Both the position numbers and the translations under genes were made by a program. Source: an uncultured Christensenellaceae bacterium (GTDB lineage: Bacteria; Bacillota; Clostridia; Christensenellales; Borkfalkiaceae). Taken from it: DNA of 64,000 nucleotides. Below the pieces are notes generated by a model. It did not search any database. It saw nothing but the letters and a program-made list of their open reading frames with translations, and had not been told where the DNA came from. Positions 1 through 7,342 of the stretch are shown here, piece by piece; the first letter of the stretch is position 1; the number at the start of each line of letters is the position of its first letter. The DNA lies in NCBI GenBank assembly GCA_910587365.1, contig CAJUKJ010000005.1:66213-130212 (forward strand), in the 5' to 3' direction.

Positions 1-162
1 TTTATGGCTATAATCGGTGCGCCCGAAGGAATAAAAAAAGTAGCGGAGGCTCATCCCGACGTAACGGTGTACGTTTCCACCCTCGACAGATGCCTAAACG
101 AAAACAAGTATATCCTTCCCGGACTCGGCGACGCGGGGGACAGGCTTTTCGGAACGAAATAA
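1..162 (+). CDS. upp: Uracil phosphoribosyltransferase, C-terminal part
   Basis: The open frame runs in from the left edge and ends in TAA at 160-162, leaving 53 residues of the C-terminus. It ends in the family's characteristic LPGLGDAGDRLFGTK, preceded by an APEGI-type segment and HPDV, as in Upp of many bacteria. The enzyme makes UMP from uracil and PRPP in the cytoplasm (pyrimidine salvage); the GLGDAGDR segment is part of the uracil-binding end of the fold. The start, promoter and about three quarters of the gene lie outside the window. A hairpin terminator follows directly, so upp appears to end its transcription unit here. Confidence 0.93.
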   Translation, partial: FMAIIGAPEGIKKVAEAHPDVTVYVSTLDRCLNENKYILPGLGDAGDRLFGTK

Positions 163-170
163 AGCGAAAA

Positions 171-202
171 TAAGTCCGCCTTTCACAAAAAAGGCGGACT
201 TA
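171..202 (+). terminator. Terminator after upp
   Basis: A perfect 10-bp stem (TAAGTCCGCC with GGCGGACTTA) closes a 12-nt loop, 9 bases after the upp stop. The following sequence is AT-rich but has no pure T-run on this strand, so termination may be imperfect. Confidence 0.75.
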
Positions 203-255
203 TATTATAATATAGAGTAAATATCGTAAATTTGAATTTTAATAAAAAAAGGGTG

Positions 256-284
256 TTGACCGATTTCAAAATTTGTGCTATAAT
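256..284 (+). promoter_or_regulatory. Sigma-A-type promoter for the DUF2188 membrane protein
   Basis: TTGACC at 256-261 and TATAAT at 279-284 are separated by 17 bp. The start codon is 39 bases beyond the -10 box. Confidence 0.75.
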
Positions 285-322
285 CGATGGGTAAGATTAT
301 TTCACGCATTTTGAGGTAAAAT

Positions 323-1234
323 ATGGATGTTGTAAAGGAGTGGTTTACTTCTACCCTTCCACAGTGGCTTACCGCCAAAACCTGGGTTCTGCCAAATTGG
401 TCTTGGGTCGCCATTGCGTTGGTAGTGGTAATATTGATTATTGCCATTGCGGCAATTTGCGCACGGAAACGCAAAAAGCTAAGACAGGAAGCGTCAAAAC
501 CCGTTCTTATGGAAACTACCGCCGCAGAGGCCGAGGAAAAAACAGATGAGGCTGAAAAGCAAGCTGTAGCCGAGCCGCAGCCTGAACCCGCCAAGGTGGA
601 AGAGGCTACTGTAACGACGGCGGTTGAAGAGGTTTTATCCCGACCCGAAGAGGAAGAGCCTGCCGCTGTAAATGCGGAGGTCAAAGAGGAAGAAACCGCA
701 GTTCCGGAAAATAAAGAAGAGAAAATGGAGGAAAAGCCCGCTATGGCAGAAGACAAACCTGCAACCAAGCCTGCGGCAAAAGCTGCGGCAAAAAACACTA
801 CCAAAACGGAGTCAAAACCCGCCGAGAAGAAAGCAGAGGCAAAACCTGCGGCAAAACCCGCCGAGAAGAAAGCAGAGGCAAAGCCTGCGGCAAAACCCGC
901 CGAGAAGAAAGCAGAGGCAAAGCCCGTTGAGAAAAAAGCAGAGGTAAAACCTGCGGCAAAGCCCGTTGAGAAGAATACAGAGGCAAAGCCTGCTGCCGAA
1001 AAGACTGTTGCTCCCGCAATACATAAGGCCGACAACGACGAAAAGGTTTACCACATTTCCAAGCGCAGGGAAGACCATATGTGGCAGGTCAAAGCGGAAG
1101 GCTCGTCAAGGGCTTTGAAAAAGTTCTTTACACAGGAAGAGGCTGTCGAATACGCTAAAAACGTTGCAAAAAACAACGACGGGAGAATAGTTATCCATAA
1201 GGTAGACGGTTCGTTCAAAAAATTGAAATATTAA
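323..1234 (+). CDS. Membrane-anchored protein with Lys/Ala/Glu repeats and C-terminal DUF2188 domain
   Basis: The 303-residue protein has one transmembrane segment at about residues 28-47 followed by a basic RKRKK stop-transfer cluster, placing the rest in the cytoplasm. Residues 60-235 are low-complexity and charged: acidic at first, then an 11-residue unit (PAEKKAEAKPA type) repeated in tandem around 165-225. The last 65 residues begin VYHISKRRED and end IHKVDGSFKKLKY, typical of DUF2188, a small basic domain of unknown role. The long charged arm probably acts as a spacer. The gene has its own promoter and is followed by a repeat element and a hairpin. Exact function is unknown. The tandem repeat DNA also gives a long antisense open frame, which is not a gene. 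Confidence 0.85.
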   Translation: MDVVKEWFTSTLPQWLTAKTWVLPNWSWVAIALVVVILIIAIAAICARKRKKLRQEASKPVLMETTAAEAEEKTDEAEKQAVAEPQPEPAKVEEATVTTAVEEVLSRPEEEEPAAVNAEVKEEETAVPENKEEKMEEKPAMAEDKPATKPAAKAAAKNTTKTESKPAEKKAEAKPAAKPAEKKAEAKPAAKPAEKKAEAKPVEKKAEVKPAAKPVEKNTEAKPAAEKTVAPAIHKADNDEKVYHISKRREDHMWQVKAEGSSRALKKFFTQEEAVEYAKNVAKNNDGRIVIHKVDGSFKKLKY

Positions 1235-1284
1235 AACGCATTTATGCGTCGCATAACCTTGTTGCGCTTGCATCTCTGTGTTTT
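1233..1284. repeat. Family A structured repeat, short copy (A1)
   Basis: The outer arms AAAACGCATTTATGC and GCATCTCTGTGTTTT pair imperfectly. The internal CGCATAACC...TTGTTGCGC resembles the inner segments of the longer copies at 7341, 12318, 15129, 16829 and 20493, but the apical hairpin is missing, so this looks internally deleted. Confidence 0.7.
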
Positions 1285-1304
1285 ATTGAACATCGGTTTA
1301 AAAA

Positions 1305-1325
1305 GCCCGCAGCAATGCTGCGGGC
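1305..1325 (+). terminator. GC-rich hairpin, likely terminator
   Basis: GCCCGCAGC pairs perfectly with GCTGCGGGC over a 3-nt loop. A broken T-rich tract follows (TTTGAAATTTTT). It lies between the DUF2188 gene and the CobW gene. Confidence 0.55.
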
Positions 1326-1387
1326 AATAGTTTGAAATTTTTACTTAGAGTTTATAAATATAATAAAAATAACGGAAGGTTAAAACA

Positions 1388-2455
1388 ATGACTAAAATTG
1401 ACATTTTTTCAGGTTTTTTAGGCGCTGGCAAAACCACGCTTATCAAAAAACTTATTAAGGAAGCGTATACAGGCGAAAAGCTTGTTCTAATTGAAAATGA
1501 GTTCGGCGAAATAGGTATAGACGGCGGTTTTTTACAGGACGCGGGTATAAAGATAAACGAGCTTAACTCCGGCTGTATCTGCTGTTCGCTCGTCGGCGAC
1601 TTTGCAAAGGCACTTGAAAAGGTCTATAACGAATACCGTCCCGACCGTATTCTTATCGAGCCGTCGGGCGTGGGCAAGCTTTCCGACGTTATCCGTGCGG
1701 TTGAAAGCGCGAACCTTCACGACTGTCGGATAAACACCTTTACTGCTGTGGTAGACGCGGCAAAATGCAAGATGTATATGAAGAACTTTGGGGAATTTTT
1801 CAACGACCAAATCGAAACTGCGGCTTGTATCGTATTCAGCCATACCGACGTCGCAAGCGAGGACAAGCTGGAAACGGCGTTGAAGTTGGTCCGCGAACAC
1901 AATGCGAACGCTACGGTCGTTACCACTCCTTGGGACAAGCTTGACGGCAAGGAAATTCTGTCGGCAATGGAACACGCAGTAACGCTTGAAACAGAGCTTA
2001 ACAAGCTTGCCGACGAAGAACACGAGCATCACGACGGGTGTTGCCACGGACACCACCACGAGGAAGAACACGAACACCACGGGGAGTGCTGCCACGGACA
2101 CCACCACGACGAAGAACACGAACATCACGGGGAGTGCTGCCACGGACACCACCACGACCACGAACACCATCATCACGCAGATGAGGTGTTCACAAGCTGG
2201 GGCGTTGAAACAAGTAAAAAGTTTACAGAAGAAGAGCTTAAAAAAGCTTTATCCGCTCTTTCTGACGCGGCGCGGTTCGGTACGGTGCTGCGTGCAAAGG
2301 GTATAGTTCCCTGCGTGGACGGTAGCTGGATTCATTTCGATTATATTCCCGCGGAAATAGACGTGCGTAAGGGTGCGGCTTCATATACGGGCAGGCTATG
2401 CGTAATAGGCAGCAAAATCGTTGAGGACGAGTTGAAAAAGCTTTTTAATTGTTAA
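1388..2455 (+). CDS. CobW/G3E-family GTP-binding metallochaperone with His-rich metal-binding repeats
   Basis: 355 residues. The N-terminal G3E GTPase domain has the P-loop GFLGAGKTT (9-17), an ENEFGEIGID segment, and the CxCC metal site in ELNSGCICC (C63, C65, C66) that defines zinc-handling COG0523 proteins. Residues about 205-265 hold three tandem copies of an EHEHHxxCCHGHHH-type unit, very rich in His and Cys and clearly able to bind metal. The C-terminal CobW_C domain ends the protein. Family members deliver zinc, cobalt or nickel to client proteins under GTP control; zinc is the best guess here because of the CICC site. The RBS is GGAAGG before ATG. The next gene encodes a second, divergent CobW-like GTPase. 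No clear Zur box was seen upstream. Confidence 0.92.
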   Translation: MTKIDIFSGFLGAGKTTLIKKLIKEAYTGEKLVLIENEFGEIGIDGGFLQDAGIKINELNSGCICCSLVGDFAKALEKVYNEYRPDRILIEPSGVGKLSDVIRAVESANLHDCRINTFTAVVDAAKCKMYMKNFGEFFNDQIETAACIVFSHTDVASEDKLETALKLVREHNANATVVTTPWDKLDGKEILSAMEHAVTLETELNKLADEEHEHHDGCCHGHHHEEEHEHHGECCHGHHHDEEHEHHGECCHGHHHDHEHHHHADEVFTSWGVETSKKFTEEELKKALSALSDAARFGTVLRAKGIVPCVDGSWIHFDYIPAEIDVRKGAASYTGRLCVIGSKIVEDELKKLFNC

Positions 2456-2665
2456 ATGGGTTTCGGCGCGTCAAATACTTGCTTCGCTTGTGTCAAATAC
2501 AATGCAAGCGTTGTGTTGTGGTTAAAATTTATACAATTCCACATCAACATTTTGCGACAGCAAAATATTTCACATCGGCGCAGCCGATATTTAACAAACG
2601 CAGTTTATTTAACATTGTGCAGCAATATTCAACATTCGCGTTAGCGGAAATTATCAAACAAAGTT
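2456..2665. repeat. Array of short hairpins (family B, copy 1)
   Basis: The 222-bp gap between the two CobW genes holds successive small palindromes separated by ATTTAACA/ATTTCACA-like linkers: ACAATGCAAGCGTTGT, ATTTTGCGACAGCAAAAT, ATCGGCGCAGCCGAT, AAACGCAGTTT, ATTGTGCAGCAAT and ATTCGCGTTAGCGGAAT-like units. The same kind of array, with some identical units, lies at 20937-21187. It is not a CRISPR: the variable parts are themselves palindromic. Confidence 0.75.
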
Positions 2666-2677
2666 TAAGGTACAATT

Positions 2678-3625
2678 ATGGAAGAAGTATCTGTATATTT
2701 ATTTCTCGGTTTTCTTGAATCGGGCAAAACTAAATTTATACAGGAAACGCTTGAAGACCCCCGTATGGAAACGGGGGAAAACACTCTTTTGCTGATATGC
2801 GAAGAGGGCGTGGAGGAGTATGAGCCTGAAAAGTTTGCCGTAAAAAACGTTGCCGTTGTTACGCTTGAAAGCAGTGACGAGCTTAATATGGAAAATCTCG
2901 AAGCCCTTACCGCAAAATACAACGCGCAAAGGATAGTTGTTGAGTATAACGGTACCTGGCTTTTACAGCAGTTTTTCGACGCTATGCCCGAAAGCTGGGT
3001 AATAAACCAGATGATGACGTTCTTCGATGCAAATACGTTTTTGAATTATAATGCGAATATGCGCCAGCTCGTTTTCGATAAGGTGCAAATGACGCAGATG
3101 GTCGTGTTCAACCGATTTAAAGGCGAGTTTGAAAAAATCGAATTTCATAAGGTAGTCCGCGGAATTTCCCGCCGTCCCGACATTGTTTACGAATATATCG
3201 GCGGCAAGGCGGAGTTTGACGAAATAGAGGATCCGCTTCCTTTCGACGTCAATGCGGAAATAATAGAAATAGAGGACAGGGACTTTGCCTGGTTTTACCG
3301 CGATATGGCGGAAAAGGTGCAAAGCTATGTCGGTAAAAAGGTTCGGTTTAAGGGTATGGCGGCAATTTCAAAAAAGGTACCCTCGGGCTATATAGTGCTT
3401 GGCAGGCATATTATGACCTGTTGTGAGGCGGACATAGCTTACGACGGTTTTGCCGTAAAAACAAACGGTCTTTTAAAGGATATAAAAACACGCGACTGGC
3501 TTACTGTTACTGCGAAAATCGCATACGAATACAATTCCGTTTACCACGCGCAGGGGCCTGTACTTATTGCCGAAAAGCTGGAACGCGCCGAAGCTCCCGA
3601 AGAACAGGTGGCGACGTATTATTAA
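2678..3625 (+). CDS. Divergent CobW-like GTPase fused to a DUF1980 (TIGR03943-type) C-terminal domain
   Basis: 315 residues. The N-terminus starts like a CobW GTPase with a P-loop FLGFLESGKT (about 9-18), but the CxCC metal motif present in the upstream gene is absent. The last 100 residues (GKKVRFKG, then RHIMTCCEADIAYDG, ending YY) match the C-terminal half of the DUF1980/YcgQ family, whose members normally sit beside a YcgR-type permease and carry a CC-containing motif. The protein therefore combines a GTPase with a domain from a presumed metal-related transport system; no permease gene is present here. The start ATG follows a weak RBS (TTTAAGG). Position after the His-rich CobW gene suggests a shared role in metal allocation, which is inference. 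Confidence 0.8.
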   Translation: MEEVSVYLFLGFLESGKTKFIQETLEDPRMETGENTLLLICEEGVEEYEPEKFAVKNVAVVTLESSDELNMENLEALTAKYNAQRIVVEYNGTWLLQQFFDAMPESWVINQMMTFFDANTFLNYNANMRQLVFDKVQMTQMVVFNRFKGEFEKIEFHKVVRGISRRPDIVYEYIGGKAEFDEIEDPLPFDVNAEIIEIEDRDFAWFYRDMAEKVQSYVGKKVRFKGMAAISKKVPSGYIVLGRHIMTCCEADIAYDGFAVKTNGLLKDIKTRDWLTVTAKIAYEYNSVYHAQGPVLIAEKLERAEAPEEQVATYY

Positions 3626-3627
3626 AA

Positions 3628-3812
3628 GGTTCACGAAAATACCGCGCTATTCTGCGCGCGGTATTTTCCGTGATTTGAAAGACGCTGTCTTTCTTTGCGC
3701 GATATTAAGGGCAAATATATAATATAATCGCGCAAATTCAATCTGCCGAGGCGCAGGTATGCGCAAATTGAGTGCGCTACGCAAAAATGTGATTTTGCTT
3801 GCGCCGTAAATT
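3628..3812 (+). repeat. Family C dispersed repeat, copy 1
   Basis: The element begins CACGAAAATACCGCGC and makes a perfect long hairpin with GCGCGGTATTTTCCGTG, then a second hairpin GAAAGAC..GTCTTTC, a third TTGCGCGAT..ATCGCGCAA, and the block GGCGCAGGTATGCGCAAATTG closing on TTGCGCC. Copies are at 3824-3996, 31581-31884 and, inverted, 34105-34290. Arms differ between copies but stay complementary. Confidence 0.8.
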
Positions 3813-3823
3813 ATTAAAAAGTT

Positions 3824-3996
3824 ATTCACGAATTTTTGTTTCTTGTGCGAAACAAAAATTGCGTGATTTTAAGGCTTTGTCCTCTGGCTGCGATTGTTAA
3901 TGCACTCAAATTATTAAATCGCAGACATTTACTGAGGCGCAGGTATGCGCAAATTGGGTTGCACTGCGCAAAAGCGTGGTTTTGCTTGCGCCTAAA
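3824..3996 (+). repeat. Family C dispersed repeat, copy 2
   Basis: A second copy directly downstream of copy 1. The first hairpin has changed to CACGAATTTTTGTTTC..GAAACAAAAATTGCGTG, the later GGCGCAGGTATGCGCAAATTGG block is nearly identical, and the third hairpin pairs CTGCGATT with AATCGCAG. Confidence 0.75.
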
Positions 3997-4028
3997 TTAA
4001 AGGAAAGAGTTCACGAAAATGCCGCGTT

Positions 4029-4170
4029 CAAGACATTGTCTTGCTTGATATGAGCTTGGCAAGTGTCCTGATTGGCAATTAAGATACATAGTCAAGACAT
4101 TGTCTTGCTTGATATGGGTTTGGTAAGTGTCCTGATTGGCAATTAAGATACATCGCCAAGCGTAAGGCTT
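4029..4170. repeat. 64-bp tandem repeat (family E)
   Basis: A unit beginning CAAGACATTGTCTTGCTTGA and containing AAGTGTCCTGATTGGC and AATTAAGATACAT occurs twice with a 64-bp period (4029, 4093); a third partial copy begins at 4157. CAAGACATTGTCTTG is itself a palindrome. Related AAGTGTCTTGATT..AATTAAGAGACAT sequence occurs as a 72-bp tandem repeat at 25856-25979 and inverted at 24241-24275. The region 3997-4314 holds no other gene. Confidence 0.8.
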
Positions 4171-4314
4171 GTCGGAATTTGTCGAAAAAGTTCTAAGTTT
4201 GGCGAATATGAAATTTTTAAGTAAAAATTTTTGTTTTTTCCTTATTATTATGGTAGTATAAAGCTACCAAATACAGAAAGCGTGACTGCTCGCGCGGTCA
4301 GCGGAGGAAAAATT

Positions 4315-4497
4315 ATGAAAATCACTTTACTTAACACTTATTCCGACAGTGAACACCGTCTTGAAGAAATCGAGAACGAACTTCAAACGCTTGACGAAAA
4401 GCTTAAAACCCCTGCGCGTACCGTTGATGATTTAATCAGGCATATCGAATTATTAAAGGAACGCGGCGCAATATTAAATAAACATATCGAATATTAA
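4315..4497 (+). CDS. Small coiled-coil protein, unknown function
   Basis: A 60-residue protein starting at ATG 4315, chosen because GGAGG at 4302-4306 lies at ideal distance; the frame is open upstream to 4231 but without an RBS. It is charged and predicted mostly helical, with heptad-like spacing in RLEEIENELQTLDEKL and a second helix DLIRHIELLKERGAIL, so it probably forms a two-helix hairpin. I recognise no family. It ends just before a strong bidirectional terminator shared with the convergent EF-G-like gene. It could be a small regulator or structural peptide; nothing in the context decides. Confidence 0.65.
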   Translation: MKITLLNTYSDSEHRLEEIENELQTLDEKLKTPARTVDDLIRHIELLKERGAILNKHIEY

Positions 4498-4502
4498 AAC
4501 AG

Positions 4503-4533
4503 CGCGTCCGAAGCTATGATAGCTTCGGACGCG
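4503..4533. terminator. Bidirectional terminator
   Basis: CGCGTCCGAAGCT pairs perfectly with AGCTTCGGACGCG over a 5-nt loop. It lies between converging genes (ends at 4497 plus and 4545 minus), so it probably serves both. Confidence 0.85.
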
Positions 4534-4544
4534 TATCTGTTTTA

Positions 4545-6602
4545 TCAACCCTTCTTAGAGTCGGCAATAATTTTTTCCGCAAGCTGCGGCGGAGCTTCCT
4601 CGTACCTTAAAAACTCGCAGGTAAACCTGCCCTGTCCGCGGGTAAGCCCCCTCAAATCCGTCGAATACTTTGCTATTTCCGCAAGCGGGACTTCGGCTAT
4701 AACGGTGGTAATATCGCCGTCGGTGCGGCTGTCTGAAATTCTGCCCCTGCGCTTTGAAACGTCGCCCATAACCGCACCGAGGTATTCTCCGTTAACGGCA
4801 ACCTTCAACTTCATAACGGGTTCTAAAATGGCGGGGGACGCGTTTTTAATTCCCTCTTTAAATGCAATTGCCGCCGCGGCTTTGAACGCCATTTCCGAAG
4901 AATCTACGTCGTGGTAGCTTCCGTCGTATAAGACCGCCCTTACGCCCGTCACGGGATAGCCCGCAAGCACGCCCTTTGCCATACATTCTTTCAGTCCCTT
5001 TTCCACGGCGGGGATATACTGTCTGGGAACGGCTCCGCCTACCACCTCGTCGCCGAACGCAAACTGTTCTTCACACGGCTCGAAGCGCACCTTGCAGTGG
5101 CCGTATTGCCCGTGTCCTCCGGACTGTTTTTTGTGCTTGCCTTCCGCGTTGGAAACCGCGCGTATCGTTTCGCGGTAGGGGATGCGGGGTTCGGAAAGCT
5201 TTACGTCTATGCCGTAACGCAGTTTTAATTTTTTAGCGAGTATTTCAAGATGTATTTCGCCCTGACCGCTTAAAACGAGTTCGCCCGTTTCGGAGTTCTT
5301 CTCTACTGCAAATGTGTAGTCCTCCTCGGTCATTTTGGTAAACCCAGCAAACATCTTATCTTCCTCGCCCTTGTTTGCCGCCTTTACCGCAAGCGAAAGC
5401 GAGGGGCGGGGGAAGCGTATGGGGTCGAAAATCAGCTTTGTGCCTACCGCGCAAAGCGTGTTGCCTGTATCCGTTGCCGAAAGCTTGTTTACCGCACCGA
5501 TATCGCCCGCGGTAAGTTCGTTCACAAGTTCGCACTTTTTGCCTTTAAGAATAAATATCTGACCTATGCGCTCTTCGGTGTCCGTGTTGGGATTGTAAAG
5601 CGTCATTCCCGATTTCAGTCTGCCGCGGAATATCTTTATATAGTTCAGTTTTCCCGAATAGGGGTCGTGTACAGTTTTGAACACCTGTGCGGCGAATGGA
5701 CCGTCCTCTTCGCAGGCTACATTGACAAGCTCGTCTGCCGAAAGGTCGGTTGCAAGCGAATTTTTTCTTTCGTTGGCAGTGGGCATATACCTTACTATTT
5801 CGTCGAGTAAATTAATTACGCCCCTGTTTTGCAGCGCGCTGCCCGCCATTACGGGGATAACGTTTCCTGTCGCAATGCCCTTTCTTATGCCGTGTACGGT
5901 TTCGTCCTTGGTAAGCTTTCCGTCCTCGAAATATTTATCAAGCAAAAGCTCGTCGTTCTCGGCGGCGGTTTCCATAAGGCTTGCCTGCATTTCGTCCATT
6001 TGACTTTTCAGACTGTCGGGTATTGGAATTTCCTGCGGTCCCTGCGTGGAAAATTTATAGCACCTTTCCTGTATGACGTTAAGGTAGCCCGTCATTTTGC
6101 CTTCCGCCATAACGGGCAGTTGTATGGGCGCAAGCTTGCCTGCGTATTTTTCTTCGAGTGCGTGAAGCGTACCCGCGTAGTCTGCGTTGGCTTTATCCAT
6201 ACCGTTAATGAAGATAATGAGCGGTTTGCCGAGTCTGAGGCAGTATTCGACCACGCTTTCCGCGCCTATGGGCAAAATACCGTTTGCGCCTATTACAAGC
6301 ACTGCCGCGCCGCAAGCGGCAAGTCCTTCGTGTCTTTCGCCCTCGAAATCGTAAAAACCGGGCAAATCGAGTATATTGATTTTTACGCCCTTCCACGTCA
6401 GGTTTGCAACCGAAGTGTAAATGGAAAGCTTCTTGCTCTTTTCAAGCTCGTCGAAGTCCATAACGGTAGTGCCGTCTTCGACCTTGCCCATTCTGTCAAT
6501 TACCCCGCCGTTCAGAAGCATCGCTTCGCAAAGCGTGGTTTTACCTTCGCCGCTGTGTCCGATGACTGCGACGTTTCGTATGTCCTTAGCCGTGATATTC
6601 AT
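4545..6602 (-). CDS. EF-G-like translational GTPase (EF-G2 type)
   Basis: 685 residues with the full EF-G layout: a GTPase domain with P-loop GHSGEGKTT (15-23), the VEDGTTVMDFDELEK segment in place of the usual switch I region, DLPGF as G3, then domains II-V, including the SGGHGQYGHCKVRFEP motif of domain IV. The sequence around switch I and the short length are typical of the EF-G2/FusA2 paralogues, not of the main elongation factor or of TetM-type proteins. The G4 motif reads NGMD instead of NKxD, a change at a guanine-specificity residue. Family members bind the ribosome; their role is poorly defined. It is transcribed away from the ribosomal cluster from its own promoter. Confidence 0.9.
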   Translation of the reverse strand: MNITAKDIRNVAVIGHSGEGKTTLCEAMLLNGGVIDRMGKVEDGTTVMDFDELEKSKKLSIYTSVANLTWKGVKINILDLPGFYDFEGERHEGLAACGAAVLVIGANGILPIGAESVVEYCLRLGKPLIIFINGMDKANADYAGTLHALEEKYAGKLAPIQLPVMAEGKMTGYLNVIQERCYKFSTQGPQEIPIPDSLKSQMDEMQASLMETAAENDELLLDKYFEDGKLTKDETVHGIRKGIATGNVIPVMAGSALQNRGVINLLDEIVRYMPTANERKNSLATDLSADELVNVACEEDGPFAAQVFKTVHDPYSGKLNYIKIFRGRLKSGMTLYNPNTDTEERIGQIFILKGKKCELVNELTAGDIGAVNKLSATDTGNTLCAVGTKLIFDPIRFPRPSLSLAVKAANKGEEDKMFAGFTKMTEEDYTFAVEKNSETGELVLSGQGEIHLEILAKKLKLRYGIDVKLSEPRIPYRETIRAVSNAEGKHKKQSGGHGQYGHCKVRFEPCEEQFAFGDEVVGGAVPRQYIPAVEKGLKECMAKGVLAGYPVTGVRAVLYDGSYHDVDSSEMAFKAAAAIAFKEGIKNASPAILEPVMKLKVAVNGEYLGAVMGDVSKRRGRISDSRTDGDITTVIAEVPLAEIAKYSTDLRGLTRGQGRFTCEFLRYEEAPPQLAEKIIADSKKG

Positions 6603-6702
6603 TTTTAACCCCTTATCAACGCGGCGTTCAATCCGCGTATCTTTATTACGCTTACGAATGGTTTACTTGCCGCAAATCAACCGAAAAGCGTTTATTGATA
6701 TT

Positions 6703-6730
6703 ATTATACTATAAGAATTTGATTTTTCAA
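6703..6730 (-). promoter_or_regulatory. Promoter for the EF-G-like gene
   Basis: On the minus strand TTGAAA (6730-6725) and TATAAT (6708-6703) are 16 bp apart, 100 bp before the start codon. Confidence 0.65.
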
Positions 6731-6782
6731 GGGGCGAAGCGAAATTTAAGTAAAAAAATTCCAAAAAATATGTATAATTTGT

Positions 6783-6811
6783 TTGACTTTGGGTTGACAA
6801 GCTATTATAAT
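6783..6811 (+). promoter_or_regulatory. Main promoter of the S10-spc-alpha cluster
   Basis: TTGACT (6783-6788) and TATAAT (6806-6811) are spaced by 17 bp and point into the rpsJ leader of about 225 nt. A nearby TTGACA at 6794 is only 6 bp from the -10 box and cannot be its partner. Confidence 0.8.
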
Positions 6812-6884
6812 GGTTTAGCGTGTCAATATATGTGGCATTACGCCCGTTGACCGTGTATATAGGGTTGAAGTGTGAAGTTACTGC

Positions 6885-6973
6885 AAAACAACCGCGAAAA
6901 AGTCGGCGGAACAGATAATTTACACTGACAAATGTAGGGGCGCGACCCCTGCGACTAACCGCGGCTGTTTTTT
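6885..6973 (+). promoter_or_regulatory. Structured rpsJ leader with terminator-like hairpin
   Basis: AAAACAACCGCG (6885-6896) pairs with CGCGGCTGTTTT (6960-6971) with one mismatch. Inside it AGTCG (6901-6905) pairs with CGACT (6952-6956), and AGGGG/CCCCT (6936-6950) forms an apical stem. The closing arm runs directly into six T residues (6968-6973). This arrangement could be an attenuator controlling the whole ribosomal cluster; S10-type operons are controlled by leader RNAs in other bacteria, but the ligand here is unknown. Confidence 0.55.
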
Positions 6974-7042
6974 ATCGTCAAAGCTGCGATACACACGGTT
7001 AAGTTGATATAAAATTTTTGTTAGGATAAAGGAGTTATTAAC

Positions 7043-7342
7043 ATGGCAGGACAGAAAATCAGAATTAAACTTGCAGCTTACGACCACGAACTCGTTGACC
7101 TTGCGGCATCCCGCATCGTCGAAACGATGAAAAAGGGCGGTGCTAAAATTTCGGGACCCGTTCCCCTTCCCACCGAGAGGGAGATAATTACCATTCTCCG
7201 CTCTCCCCATAAATATAAGGACAGCCGCGAGCAGTTCGAACAGAGAACTTATAAAAGAATTATCGACATCTATACACCCAACGCGAAGCTTTTGGACACC
7301 GTACATCTTCCCGCAGGCGTTGATATCAAAATAAAGCTCTAA
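7043..7342 (+). CDS. rpsJ: 30S ribosomal protein S10
   Basis: 99 residues, near the family's usual 102. GQKIRIKLAAYDHELVD at the start, GPVPLPTEREIITILRSPH in the middle and RRT-like EQRTYKRIIDIYTP are S10 hallmarks. S10 sits in the head of the small subunit and also joins NusB in antitermination complexes. An RBS AAAGGAG lies before ATG. It is the first gene of the cluster, separated from rplC by an unusual 262-bp gap containing a family A repeat and a second palindromic leader. Confidence 0.97.
   Translation: MAGQKIRIKLAAYDHELVDLAASRIVETMKKGGAKISGPVPLPTEREIITILRSPHKYKDSREQFEQRTYKRIIDIYTPNAKLLDTVHLPAGVDIKIKL

Noticed and set aside
205..1035. 276-residue minus-strand frame rich in Ala, Phe, Ser and Gly
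   Set aside because: It is the antisense of the Lys/Ala/Glu repeats of the DUF2188 membrane protein; repetitive composition, no RBS.
2456..2665. CRISPR array
   Set aside because: Linkers are only about 8 bp and the parts between are palindromes of varying length; no cas gene nearby. The same applies to 20937-21187.
4545..6602. TetM-type ribosomal protection protein
   Set aside because: Sequence around the P-loop, switch I and domain IV matches EF-G2, not the tetracycline-resistance group.
5829..6608. 259-residue plus-strand frame over the EF-G-like gene
   Set aside because: Antisense of the conserved GTPase domain; no supporting motif.
6794..6811. TTGACA at 6794 as -35 box of the S10 promoter
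   Set aside because: Only 6 bp from TATAAT; TTGACT at 6783 has the correct 17-bp spacing.
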